64,000 nucleotides of DNA from an uncultured Flavobacteriaceae bacterium (GTDB lineage Bacteria > Bacteroidota > Bacteroidia > Flavobacteriales > Flavobacteriaceae): the NCBI GenBank assembly GCA_943788695.1, contig CALSRG010000002.1:248001-312000 (forward strand). The letters are read 5' to 3'. Each line of letters starts with the position of its first letter. The stretch's first letter is position 1. Of the stretch, positions 28,394-36,924 are shown piece by piece. The notes under the pieces were generated by a model. That model saw only the letters and a list, made by a program, of their open reading frames with translations, did not search any database and was not told where the DNA came from. Made by a program: the position numbers and the translations under genes.

Positions 28394-28957
28394 TTAAATA
28401 AGTTTAGCATTAGAACTTATTTCGACTTGGGTTGCACCTAAACCGTAATTTGAATATGATGCATCGAAATACCGAAGACCACTATAGTGTCCAAATAAGA
28501 ATTTCAATTCCTCACGAAGAACACCCTGTCCAACGCCATGAATAAAAACAACTGAGCTGATTTTTTTTTGAATTGCAAATTCCAATCTTTTTTTGGCGGT
28601 TTCAATTTGAAGGGTCAACATATCATAATTACTCATACCTCTTGTTGAAGCAGTCAAATGATGTATATGCAAATCAACCTCCATTGGGCCTTGTCGATTA
28701 TTTTTAGTTTTTAAATTAACGGGGTTTGAAACTGATTTATGTTTCTCAAACCACTCGGGATCATTAACATTTGAAGCCTGAGACATATTCTTAAAGAGTT
28801 CTGAATCTTCAACAATAAGTGCTTGTTTTTGAAAGGTCAATTGAAAACCGTCATCCGTAATTATGGAAACACTGTTTCCATCTACACTTACGACATTACC
28901 CGAAATATTTTCATCTACTAACGAGACCCTATTACCTGGATTGAACATCTTGGTCAT
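28394..28957 (-). CDS. Smr-domain protein (DUF2027-like N-terminus)
   Basis: 187 residues. The N-terminal part forms a small beta domain (VSLVDENISGNVVSVDG). The C-terminal Smr domain (about 92-187) has EVDLHIHHL and the FIHGVGQGVLREEL loop. Smr domains are nucleic-acid nucleases or binding modules found in MutS2 and alone. Here the domain is detached from any MutS core. Start at 28957 or at the second Met (28948); either way it overlaps the upstream small membrane protein gene by 17-26 nt, indicating tight coupling. Confidence 0.9.
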   Translation of the reverse strand: MTKMFNPGNRVSLVDENISGNVVSVDGNSVSIITDDGFQLTFQKQALIVEDSELFKNMSQASNVNDPEWFEKHKSVSNPVNLKTKNNRQGPMEVDLHIHHLTASTRGMSNYDMLTLQIETAKKRLEFAIQKKISSVVFIHGVGQGVLREELKFLFGHYSGLRYFDASYSNYGLGATQVEISSNAKLI

Positions 28958-29135
28958 TTAAGTTTTCTTCTTTATTTGAATGCGGCGGTTGCATAAAATA
29001 CAATCCTAACATTAACAATACCAAACCAACAATTGATAACTGTAGGTGCCACTCGGCGTTGCGATCAGAATACCACAGCAAAATAGCACCAAACAATGCC
29101 ATCGGAATTCTGAAATTTTTAAGAAACATTTTCAT
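28932..29135 (-). CDS. Small membrane protein, function unknown
   Basis: 67 residues with two hydrophobic segments (IPMALFGAILLWY and LQLSIVGLVLLMLGLYF) and an acidic/polar tail. It overlaps the Smr gene in another frame. An exact divergent -7 box upstream (29168-29161) and the overlap support it as a real gene. No function is recognised. Confidence 0.75.
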   Translation of the reverse strand: MKMFLKNFRIPMALFGAILLWYSDRNAEWHLQLSIVGLVLLMLGLYFMQPPHSNKEENLNDQDVQSR

Positions 29136-29144
29136 CGGTTAAAT

Positions 29145-29188
29145 TTTGAGGTTTAGATGTCAAATTTATTACATTTGAAATATATCAA
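29145..29188. promoter_or_regulatory. Overlapping divergent promoters
   Basis: Plus strand: TTTG (29145-29148), 21 nt, TACATTTG (29170-29177), driving the DUF2752 gene. Minus strand: TTG (29188-29186), 17 nt, TAAATTTG (29168-29161), driving the small membrane protein. The two -7 octamers are separated by one base, so the promoters should exclude each other. The plus-strand box also argues that translation starts at 29199 rather than at the in-frame 29157. Confidence 0.55.
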
Positions 29189-29198
29189 GTTTAAAAAA

Positions 29199-29486
29199 AT
29201 GACATTTGTTCAAGCTATGCTCCCGTGCCTCAACAAAGCCATGTTTGGCATTGATTGTCCTGGATGTGGAGCTCAGCGCGCTTTCATAATGGTTGTACAA
29301 GGAGATTTTAAATCTGCTTTCTTTATGTATCCCGCGATATACACATTACTCCTATTAGGGTTACTCCTTGTAGTGTCAAAGTTTTATCCCTTTCCAAAAA
29401 AAAACAAACTCATTTATGCCTTTATTGGTCTAAATGTTCTTATTATTACGGTGTCCTATATCATAAAAATTAACCAAATGATTTAA
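29199..29486 (+). CDS. DUF2752 membrane protein
   Basis: 95 residues. The family signature FGIDCPGCGAQRAF is present near residues 15-30, followed by two hydrophobic helices (FFMYPAIYTLLLLGLLLVV and LIYAFIGLNVLIITVSYII). The role of DUF2752 is not established; the conserved Cys-Pro-Gly-Cys suggests metal or redox chemistry at the membrane. An in-frame ATG at 29157 would extend the protein by 14 residues, but it lies upstream of the predicted -7 box. Confidence 0.88.
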   Translation: MTFVQAMLPCLNKAMFGIDCPGCGAQRAFIMVVQGDFKSAFFMYPAIYTLLLLGLLLVVSKFYPFPKKNKLIYAFIGLNVLIITVSYIIKINQMI

Positions 29487-29490
29487 CATT

Positions 29491-29817
29491 ATGGAATATA
29501 AACAACCTCTACCACATTCAGTATTAATTCTCGTTTTTGGGATTTTGTCAATATTAACCTGCTGTTGCTATGGTGTTTTCGGACTTCTTTTTGGTATTGT
29601 GGCATTAGTACTGGCTAATAAGTCGAGAAAACTTTATATCGAAAATCCAGGAAATTACACGGGTTTAAGCAATGTCAATACTGGAAGAGTTCTTGCCATT
29701 ATCGGAATTATTCTTAGTTCCTTATATGTCCTGATTCTTGCATACGTGCTCATTATGATTGGCCCTGAAGCACTCAGTGAAATGCAAAATGAGTGGCTAC
29801 TTCAACAGCGTATTTAA
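29491..29817 (+). CDS. CCC-motif membrane protein (DUF4190-like)
   Basis: 108 residues, with hydrophobic segments at about 10-45 and 65-95 and the [21 protein letters not shown] motif that names the family. It follows the DUF2752 gene by 4 nt, a common pairing in Flavobacteriaceae. Function unknown. The stop overlaps the convergent rocD by 4 nt. Confidence 0.88.
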   Translation: MEYKQPLPHSVLILVFGILSILTCCCYGVFGLLFGIVALVLANKSRKLYIENPGNYTGLSNVNTGRVLAIIGIILSSLYVLILAYVLIMIGPEALSEMQNEWLLQQRI

Positions 29818-31100
29818 ACTGGCTCGAAGGTTGCTAAGGTCTTAGTGATAATGCTCACACAGTCCAATAACTGAGCTTCTGTCATCACTAAAGGTGGCGC
29901 AAATCGGATGATGTTACCATGTGTAGGTTTGGCCAATAGACCATTATCTCTCAATGCCAAACAAATGTTCCATGCCGTATCACTATCTTCATGATCATTG
30001 ATAACGATTGCATTCAAGAGACCTTTGCCCCTAACCAATGTTACAATCTTGCTTTTGGCGATATAATCATTCATTTTAGCTCTAAACAACTGACCTAGCT
30101 GATCTGCCTTTTCGGCTAAATGCTCTTCGCGAACAACTTCTAAGGCTGCTATCGCAACTGCGGCTGCCACAGGGTTTCCGCCAAAAGTACTGCCGTGGTT
30201 ACCTGGTTTGATGACTGACATAATTTCATCGTTAGCCAGAACTGCAGACACTGGATATACGCCTCCACTCAAGGCCTTCCCAAGTATTAAAACATCGGGT
30301 TTAACATCTGGAGTGTCTGAACAATTCTTATCAACACAACTGCAATTACCACAACTCGCTAAGAGCCTACCAGTTCTTCCGATACCTGTCTGTACTTCAT
30401 CCGCCAAGAGTAAAACATTGTGCGCATCACAAATCGCCTTGCACCTGCTCAAATAATCATCACTTGGTACAAAAACACCCGCCTCGCCTTGAATTGGCTC
30501 AACTAGGAATGCAGCCACATTAGGGTTATTTTTGAGAACCTCATCTAAGGCATCTGGCTGGTCGTAAGGGATTTTAATAAATCCTCTCGTAAAAGGCCCA
30601 AAATTATCTCTTGCTACAGGGTCATTTGAAAACGAAATAATGGTGGTGGTTCTGCCATGAAAATTATTTTCACAAACAACAATTTGCGCTTCGTTTTCAT
30701 TGACACCCTTAACTTCATAAGCCCATTTCCGTGCTATTTTTATAGCAGTTTCTACAGCTTCTGCACCAGTATTCATTGGCAGCAGTTTGTCATAGCCAAA
30801 AAAAGATGTAGCGAATTCCTCATATTGACCCAATATATTATTGTGAAAGGCCCGTGAGGTTAGCGTTAAATTTTTGGATTGATTCACCAACGCATTGACG
30901 ATATGAGGATGACAATGCCCTTGATTGACCGCAGAATAGGCTGATAAAAAGTCGTAATATTTCTTGCCATCAACATCATAAACGAAAACGCCCTTTCCCT
31001 TCTCCAATACAACTGGTAATGGGTGGTAATTATGTGCACCGTAGCGCTCCTCAAGGGCGATGAATTTTTGAGATGTTGATTCTGTACCAGATACGATCAT
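29814..31100 (-). CDS. rocD: Ornithine--oxo-acid transaminase
   Basis: PLP-dependent class III aminotransferase converting ornithine and 2-oxoglutarate to glutamate semialdehyde and glutamate, in arginine breakdown or proline synthesis. 428 residues; [48 protein letters not shown], and the PLP lysine in [13 protein letters not shown]. Between the Asp/Gln site and the lysine is a cysteine-rich insertion ([11 protein letters not shown]) absent from the textbook enzymes. No arginine-pathway genes are adjacent. Confidence 0.94.
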   Translation of the reverse strand: MIVSGTESTSQKFIALEERYGAHNYHPLPVVLEKGKGVFVYDVDGKKYYDFLSAYSAVNQGHCHPHIVNALVNQSKNLTLTSRAFHNNILGQYEEFATSFFGYDKLLPMNTGAEAVETAIKIARKWAYEVKGVNENEAQIVVCENNFHGRTTTIISFSNDPVARDNFGPFTRGFIKIPYDQPDALDEVLKNNPNVAAFLVEPIQGEAGVFVPSDDYLSRCKAICDAHNVLLLADEVQTGIGRTGRLLASCGNCSCVDKNCSDTPDVKPDVLILGKALSGGVYPVSAVLANDEIMSVIKPGNHGSTFGGNPVAAAVAIAALEVVREEHLAEKADQLGQLFRAKMNDYIAKSKIVTLVRGKGLLNAIVINDHEDSDTAWNICLALRDNGLLAKPTHGNIIRFAPPLVMTEAQLLDCVSIITKTLATFEPV

Positions 31101-31194
31101 AAGATTGTTTTATAGATTGTTGGAGATAGGGCTCTAATTTACAAAAGAACCTCTTATACACCAATTGATAGGACAATTATTCTATTTTTACGGC

Positions 31195-32607
31195 ATGGCA
31201 AGAGGAAAAAAACTCCCACGATTAGAAAAAATCAAAGTGTTTGACACTGGGGCAAAAGGACTATCTGTTGGAAAAGCAGCTGATGGACGTATGGTTTTTA
31301 TTAATGGCGCCGTTCCTGGTGACATTGTGGACGTTCAAGTCTTCAAAAAAAGAAAACAGTATTTTCAAGGTAAAGCGATTCATGTCCATGAATTGTCGGA
31401 ACGCCGAGTGGAGCCAAAATGCAGTCATTTTGGAACTTGCGGTGGTTGTAAATGGCAAAACATGAGCTATAATGACCAACTCTATTTTAAAGAAAAAGAG
31501 GTTAAAAATCATCTTGAGCGTATTGGAGGCGTGACATCAGAATTGTATTTGCCAATTCTTGGATCGAGTAAACCATATTGGTATAGAAATAAAATGGAGT
31601 TTTCATTCAGTAGCAGCCGCTGGTTAACCCCTGAAGAAATTGCCAAAGGCAGCGTCATTGAGTCACGAAACGGACTTGGATTTCATATTCCTGGTGCTTG
31701 GGACAAAGTTCTAGATATTCAGCAGTGTTTTCTTCAAGAAGAACCAAGTAATGCCATTCGGAACACCATTAAAGAATTTGCAGAAAATAACGGTTTGTCA
31801 TTTTTTAACCCCCGTGAACAAAATGGTCTACTTCGAACGCTAATGATAAGAACTTCAAGTATTGGTGAACTCATGATATTGGTGCAGTTTTTTGAAAAAG
31901 ACATCTCGAAAAGTCAATTGCTCATGGATCATCTTAGAGCGAAATTTCCTGAAACTACAGCATTATTGTATGTCTTTAATCAAAAAGCAAATGACACACT
32001 TTACGATCAAAACATTATGTGTCACTCAGGACGTGATCATATTTTCGAAGAAATGGAAGGTCTCAGTTTCAAAATCGATGCTAAATCATTTTACCAAACC
32101 AACTCAGACCAGGCATTTGAACTATATAAAGTAGCTTGTAATTTCGCAGACTTTCAAGGTGATGAAATTGTTTATGACCTTTATACGGGAATTGGAACGA
32201 TTGCCCAATTTATCGCTAAAAAAGTTAAAAAAGTCGTTGGTATTGAATCGGTTCCAGAGGCTATAGCGGCTGCAAAAGCTAATGCGATCGCTAACGGTAT
32301 TGAGAACACTGAGTTTTATACAGGCGATATGAAATCCGTTTTTAATGATGATTTTTTATCCCATCATGGTAAGCCAGATGTGATTATAACTGACCCTCCT
32401 AGAGACGGTATGCATCCTGATGTTGTGGCGCAATTACTCAAAATAATGCCAAGAAAAATTATCTACGTAAGTTGCAATAGTGCTACGCAAGCACGAGATT
32501 TGGCCTTCATGAAATCGCATTATGTGGTATCTAAATCTCAGGCTGTGGACATGTTCCCTCAAACACATCATTGTGAAAATGTTGTACTTTTGACAAAACG
32601 CATTTAA
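31195..32607 (+). CDS. rlmD: 23S rRNA (uracil-C5)-methyltransferase, RlmD/RumA family
   Basis: SAM-dependent rRNA methyltransferase of about 470 residues. It has an N-terminal TRAM domain (about 10-65) and the Fe-S cysteines in CSHFGTCGGCKWQ. The SAM site is DLYTGIGTIAQFIA, the NPP-like DPPRDGMHP follows, and the catalytic Cys lies in IYVSCNSATQARDL. The upstream in-frame ATG at 31165 precedes a -7-like box (TATTTTTA, 31183-31190), so ATG 31195 is preferred. It heads an operon with the DUF6452 and DUF6048 genes, an order I recall from Flavobacteriaceae. Exact target uridine not provable. Confidence 0.94.
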   Translation: MARGKKLPRLEKIKVFDTGAKGLSVGKAADGRMVFINGAVPGDIVDVQVFKKRKQYFQGKAIHVHELSERRVEPKCSHFGTCGGCKWQNMSYNDQLYFKEKEVKNHLERIGGVTSELYLPILGSSKPYWYRNKMEFSFSSSRWLTPEEIAKGSVIESRNGLGFHIPGAWDKVLDIQQCFLQEEPSNAIRNTIKEFAENNGLSFFNPREQNGLLRTLMIRTSSIGELMILVQFFEKDISKSQLLMDHLRAKFPETTALLYVFNQKANDTLYDQNIMCHSGRDHIFEEMEGLSFKIDAKSFYQTNSDQAFELYKVACNFADFQGDEIVYDLYTGIGTIAQFIAKKVKKVVGIESVPEAIAAAKANAIANGIENTEFYTGDMKSVFNDDFLSHHGKPDVIITDPPRDGMHPDVVAQLLKIMPRKIIYVSCNSATQARDLAFMKSHYVVSKSQAVDMFPQTHHCENVVLLTKRI

Positions 32608-32611
32608 TACC

Positions 32612-33118
32612 ATGATGAAGTTTCAGATATTTTTCGTGACCATACTTTCGCTAAGTCTATGGCAATGTGAGAAAGATGATATTTGCTCAGAATCAACTCC
32701 AACCACTCCGAAGCTCATTATTCGATTTTATGATTTTGATAATCCTGATACCCTCAAAGATGTAGAAAACCTAAAGGTATATGGTATTGATGAATCGGGA
32801 AATCAAATTGAAATTAATGGTCTAGGTATCGTAACCACAGACTCATTAGTATTACCATTACCAACGCACCTCAACGAGGTTCAATTTGAGATGTTTAAAG
32901 GTTATGAAAACTCGGAAACACCAGGAAACAAAGACGTGGTTTTAACGGGCTTTCAAACCAACGACATTTATGTATCAAGAGCTTGCGGTTTTAAAACTCA
33001 TTATTCAGAACTTAGTGCGCAAAATACTGCCGATTCTGACCAATGGATATTAAATTTAGAAGTGATACAGACTGAAATCAACAACACCATTCATGCACAT
33101 GTCAAAGTTTATCACTAG
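32612..33118 (+). CDS. DUF6452 lipoprotein
   Basis: 168 residues with a lipobox (SLWQC, Cys19) followed by EKDDICSESTPTTPKLIIRFYD, the family pattern. Beta-rich secreted domain, function unknown. It lies 4 nt after rlmD and overlaps the next gene by 26 nt. A second ATG one codon in is an equally good start. Confidence 0.88.
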   Translation: MMKFQIFFVTILSLSLWQCEKDDICSESTPTTPKLIIRFYDFDNPDTLKDVENLKVYGIDESGNQIEINGLGIVTTDSLVLPLPTHLNEVQFEMFKGYENSETPGNKDVVLTGFQTNDIYVSRACGFKTHYSELSAQNTADSDQWILNLEVIQTEINNTIHAHVKVYH

Positions 33119-33818
33119 CTTATTTTTGATACCACTCTGTCTAGCAGTGGGCTCGGCTCAAGAGGCAAGTGACAACATTGTGGTAACAGACAGTATGACT
33201 ACTGACAGCCTGCACGTTCCTGTTAAATTTGGAATTCGACTTGGCGCAGACCTTTCTGGTCTTGGAAGGTCGGTATTTACAGATAATTTTCAGGGGTTTG
33301 AATTACAAGGTGACTACAGAATTACGGAGCGCATATATGCTGCTGGAGAAATTGGATCTGCTGATAGAAACATTGATGAACCAAATATTAATTTTAGCAG
33401 CAAAGGAACCTACATCAAATTAGGTGGAGATTTTAACTTCTATCGAAATTGGGAAGGTATGGACAACATGATTTATGGTGGAATGCGATTAGGACTATCC
33501 AAATTTTCACAAACTATAAATAGTTATACCACCTACACCACCAATCAGAGCTGGCCATCTCCTGAAACAATTTCAGAAATTAAGTATGATAATCTTGGTG
33601 CAACATGGATTGAGTTTCAATTTGGCATGAAGGTAGAATTATTGCCCAATATATTCGGCTATGTCAATTTTCAATTGAAACGTTTAATTTCAAATAAATC
33701 AGACGGTAATATAGACAATTTATACATACCAGGATTCAACCGTACCTATGAGGACGGGCAAATAGGAGCTGGAATGAGCTACGGCATATCTTACCGCATT
33801 CCATTTTATAAAAAATAA
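33093..33818 (+). CDS. DUF6048 outer-membrane protein
   Basis: 241 residues, signal peptide (MSKFITSLFLIPLCLAVGSAQ) after two possible start codons, then a barrel-like series of strands (VKFGIRLGADLSGLGRS, GFELQGDYRIT) ending MSYGISYRIPFYKK. Encoded with the DUF6452 lipoprotein, with which it overlaps; the two may act together at the outer membrane, but no function is known. It ends 2 nt from the convergent methyltransferase gene. Confidence 0.88.
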   Translation: MHMSKFITSLFLIPLCLAVGSAQEASDNIVVTDSMTTDSLHVPVKFGIRLGADLSGLGRSVFTDNFQGFELQGDYRITERIYAAGEIGSADRNIDEPNINFSSKGTYIKLGGDFNFYRNWEGMDNMIYGGMRLGLSKFSQTINSYTTYTTNQSWPSPETISEIKYDNLGATWIEFQFGMKVELLPNIFGYVNFQLKRLISNKSDGNIDNLYIPGFNRTYEDGQIGAGMSYGISYRIPFYKK

Positions 33819-33820
33819 AA

Positions 33821-34990
33821 TCAGTCTTCTTTATCTTGATGTTTTGCCTTTTTACTTCCAGTATATATTTCATACTTCAATAAACGTGCCTCGAGCTTGG
33901 CATTAAAGACTTTAATTTTTCTTGACGGTCGTAAACCAACAGATTTTATAGCCTCGAGGTTCGAGGTTATAAACCATGCCTCTGAATCAGGATATGAAGT
34001 TTTTAATGTATCCCCAATTTTTTTATAAAACACCTCAGCATCAATTTCAAGTCTTTCACCATATGGAGGATTAAATAGCATATGCAGATGACCTTCGGTT
34101 GACTTTTCAGATTTGAAAAAATCATCTTGTGTTACCGAAACAAACTCCTCTAAATTGGCTTCTTTTATATTATCTAAAGCCTTTCTAACAGCTGATGGGG
34201 CTTTATCAAAACCATAAATTTTGAAAGGAACTTCACGAATCTTTTTCAAAAGTGACTGCTGTATATTCTCATATAAGTCTGGATCCCAATCATTCCAACG
34301 CTCAAAAGCAAATTCTTTACGATTGATATTTGGAGGAACGTTTGCTGCTATCATGGCAGCTTCAATTAAAATTGTACCGCTTCCGCACATGGGATCAAAA
34401 AAATCAGATTGGCCATCCCAACCCGATTGGATCACTAATCCCGCAGCTAGTACCTCGTTGATTGGCGCAATATTAGTAGCCGATCTGTAACCCCGCTTAT
34501 GTAACGACATGCCAGAACTATCTAATGAAACACTGCAACGTTCGCGATCAATATGAATATTGATGCGCAGGTCTGGATATTTTAAATCGACATTTGGGCG
34601 ACTCTTAGTGCGCTCGCGAAACCTATCCACAATAGCATCTTTCGTCTTGAGTGCGATATATTGAGAATGCTTAAAAACTGTAGAGTGAACAGTCGAATCT
34701 ATAGCAAGTGAGCCCGTTTCGGAAAGATAGTTTTCCCAAGGCAATCTTTTAATTTTATTATATAAATCCGTTTCATTAGCAATTATAAAACTGTCTATAG
34801 GCTTCAGGATTTTAATGGCCATACGCAAGCCTAAATTGGCTTTATACATAAACCCTAAGTCACCAATAAAGCTCACATTTCGCACACCTGGCTTAACAGA
34901 CTGCGCGCCAAGCTGTCTTAATTCCTTTGCCAAAATATCTTCAAACCCAAAAAGGGTCTTGGCAATCATAGTAAAATTTTGTCTATTCAT
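33821..34990 (-). CDS. THUMP-domain class I SAM-dependent RNA methyltransferase (RlmL/Trm-G10-like)
   Basis: 389 residues: N-terminal ferredoxin-like and THUMP domain (about 10-165), then a Rossmann methyltransferase (about 170-375) with DPMCGSGTILIEAAM and the catalytic FNPPYGERLE, which marks N2-guanine methyltransferases. It corresponds to the N-terminal half of E. coli RlmL and lacks the RlmK half. Probable target is a guanine in 23S rRNA, but a tRNA target cannot be excluded. It has its own promoter just upstream. Confidence 0.92.
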   Translation of the reverse strand: MNRQNFTMIAKTLFGFEDILAKELRQLGAQSVKPGVRNVSFIGDLGFMYKANLGLRMAIKILKPIDSFIIANETDLYNKIKRLPWENYLSETGSLAIDSTVHSTVFKHSQYIALKTKDAIVDRFRERTKSRPNVDLKYPDLRINIHIDRERCSVSLDSSGMSLHKRGYRSATNIAPINEVLAAGLVIQSGWDGQSDFFDPMCGSGTILIEAAMIAANVPPNINRKEFAFERWNDWDPDLYENIQQSLLKKIREVPFKIYGFDKAPSAVRKALDNIKEANLEEFVSVTQDDFFKSEKSTEGHLHMLFNPPYGERLEIDAEVFYKKIGDTLKTSYPDSEAWFITSNLEAIKSVGLRPSRKIKVFNAKLEARLLKYEIYTGSKKAKHQDKED

Positions 34991-34997
34991 CGTGCAG

Positions 34998-35024
34998 CAA
35001 AGGTAAACTTATTAATGTTTACAA
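34998..35024 (-). promoter_or_regulatory. Promoter of the THUMP methyltransferase gene
   Basis: Minus strand TTG (35024-35022), 16 nt, TACCTTTG (35005-34998), an exact -7 match, only 7 nt before the ATG at 34990. Confidence 0.5.
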
Positions 35025-35044
35025 GATTGTAAATCCATAAGGTG

Positions 35045-35755
35045 TTACTGAATGTCCGAACCAGGGTTTATTCCTTTCTTAGACCAAGAAGAACGTAATT
35101 CAGAAAAATCAATTTCAAAAGCAGGGTTCTGCACCTCCAATTCACCATTTATAAAAGCACGTTGTAAAATATCTTCAATACAATAATGCTCAAAATCTTC
35201 GAAAGGATCAAATTCAACCTTTAAAGACATGTCAAATAATTTTGCTGTGTTGTTATACCAAAATGCTCGCCACCCGCTACGCAGGCTCTTAATCAAATCG
35301 AAGGAAGTAATTCCCGTTTGGCGGTGAATGAGTGAAATCAGAATTTGACCCTCTGTAATTGTGAATTTCTTTAGCTCTTCTTTAAATTCTCCTTCCAAAT
35401 ATTTCTCAATCGTCCTAGCATATTTCTTTTTCTGGTTTTTCCTGTTGAGTTTAGACAACCGATCATTGAGTTTTGATAAATTTTCTGAGGCAAGCTTCGC
35501 ATATGGGTACACTTTAAATGTTTTACGTTTCAACGTAAGGTACTTCCGACGTGCTAAATTTGAATCATATTTAATTTTAGGGAAAAGAACAATTGGATCT
35601 AAATCTATAGTCGCGCCGAAGAGTAAGTCGCCTTCAATAATAATAAAATTATCAACAAGACTGTCATTCTCAACAGTAGGCTCCTGAGCCTTGACCATGC
35701 ATGACACAAGGAAAACAATGAAACTAAGGTGATTTAATTTAAATTTGACAATCAT
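35045..35755 (-). CDS. DUF4294 exported protein
   Basis: 236 residues with a signal peptide (to about residue 23, MVKAQ). The conserved helical domain (about 65-195) has YPYAKLASENL and HRQTGITSFDLIKSLRSGWRAF. Function unknown. It is divergent from the M42 peptidase gene, an arrangement I recall from other Flavobacteriia. The -7 box ends 4 nt before the start codon. Confidence 0.88.
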   Translation of the reverse strand: MIVKFKLNHLSFIVFLVSCMVKAQEPTVENDSLVDNFIIIEGDLLFGATIDLDPIVLFPKIKYDSNLARRKYLTLKRKTFKVYPYAKLASENLSKLNDRLSKLNRKNQKKKYARTIEKYLEGEFKEELKKFTITEGQILISLIHRQTGITSFDLIKSLRSGWRAFWYNNTAKLFDMSLKVEFDPFEDFEHYCIEDILQRAFINGELEVQNPAFEIDFSELRSSWSKKGINPGSDIQ

Positions 35756-35759
35756 AAGA

Positions 35760-35819
35760 CAAAGTTAGTAATTCACTACAATAGCAACGTTCAATACCGC
35801 ATTATTATTCTTAATTTTG
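35760..35819. promoter_or_regulatory. Divergent promoters for the DUF4294 and M42 peptidase genes
   Basis: Minus strand: TTG (35787-35785), 17 nt, TAACTTTG (35767-35760), 4 nt from the DUF4294 ATG. Plus strand: TAATTTTG (35812-35819), 19 nt before the M42 ATG, without a good -33 box. Confidence 0.5.
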
Positions 35820-35838
35820 ATCTAATAAAAAACCAATT

Positions 35839-36924
35839 ATGAAAAAATCAGTTTTAAATAAGGCTTCTTTAACTTTTTTAGAAGCATACCTCAATAATGC
35901 TGCTCCAACCGGGTACGAATGGACAGGGCAAAAATTATGGATGGACTATTTACGTCCTTATGTTGATGAGTTTATTACTGATAATTATGGCTCTGCTGTC
36001 GGTGTCATCAATCCAAAGGCCAAATATAAAGTGGTTATAGAGGGTCATGCTGATGAAATTTCATGGTACGTAAATTATATAACTGATGACGGTCTTATTT
36101 ATGTGGTTCGCAATGGCGGCAGCGATCATCAAATTGCCCCAAGTAAAATTGTAAACATTCATACCGATAAAGGAATCATAAAAGGCGTTTTTGGATGGCC
36201 TGCCATCCACACCCGTCGTGATGGTAAAGAACATGCTCCAAGTCTTCAAAATATTTTTATTGATGTGGGTTGCACGAAAAAAGAAGAAGTTGAAGCTCTA
36301 GGCGTTCATGTAGGCTGTGTTATCACCTACCCCGACACATTTCATATATTAAATGATAATATTTTCGTTTGTCGTGCCTTAGATAATAGGATGGGTGGCT
36401 TTATGATTGCAGAAGTCGCACGTTTGTTGCACAAAAACAAAAATACTTTACCATTTGGGCTATACATAACCAATTCGGTTCAAGAAGAAATTGGACTTAG
36501 AGGTGCCGAAATGATTACTCATACCATCAAGCCAAATGTGGCCATAATTACAGATGTAACTCATGACACTACTACGCCGATGATCGAAAAGAAAAAAGAA
36601 GGACATTGCGAAATGGGCAAAGGTCCTGTCATTGCATATGCACCGGCAGTTCAACATAAATTGAGAAACAAAATTATTGAGGCCGCCACGGAAAACAATA
36701 TTCCTTTCCAGCGCAACGCTTTATCTAGAGCTACTGGCACAGACACAGATGCCTTTGCTTATAGTAATGGCGGCGTTCCTTCTGCTTTAATTTCACTGCC
36801 ATTGAGATACATGCATACAACAGTGGAAATGGTAAAAAAAGAGGACGTAGAAAATGTCATTTTAATGATCTATGCCACCTTGTTGAAAATCGAAAATAAT
36901 GAGTCGTTCAGTTATTTCGACTGA
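35839..36924 (+). CDS. M42-family metallopeptidase (glutamyl aminopeptidase/TET type)
   Basis: 361-residue cytoplasmic di-metal aminopeptidase, probably a dodecameric TET-like particle. Metal and catalytic residues lie in IEGHADEIS, CRALDNRMGGFM, TNSVQEEIGLRGAEM and TDVTHD, plus RYMHTTVEMV near the C-terminus. Length and motif order match the family. It overlaps the convergent acs gene by 13 nt. Confidence 0.93.
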   Translation: MKKSVLNKASLTFLEAYLNNAAPTGYEWTGQKLWMDYLRPYVDEFITDNYGSAVGVINPKAKYKVVIEGHADEISWYVNYITDDGLIYVVRNGGSDHQIAPSKIVNIHTDKGIIKGVFGWPAIHTRRDGKEHAPSLQNIFIDVGCTKKEEVEALGVHVGCVITYPDTFHILNDNIFVCRALDNRMGGFMIAEVARLLHKNKNTLPFGLYITNSVQEEIGLRGAEMITHTIKPNVAIITDVTHDTTTPMIEKKKEGHCEMGKGPVIAYAPAVQHKLRNKIIEAATENNIPFQRNALSRATGTDTDAFAYSNGGVPSALISLPLRYMHTTVEMVKKEDVENVILMIYATLLKIENNESFSYFD

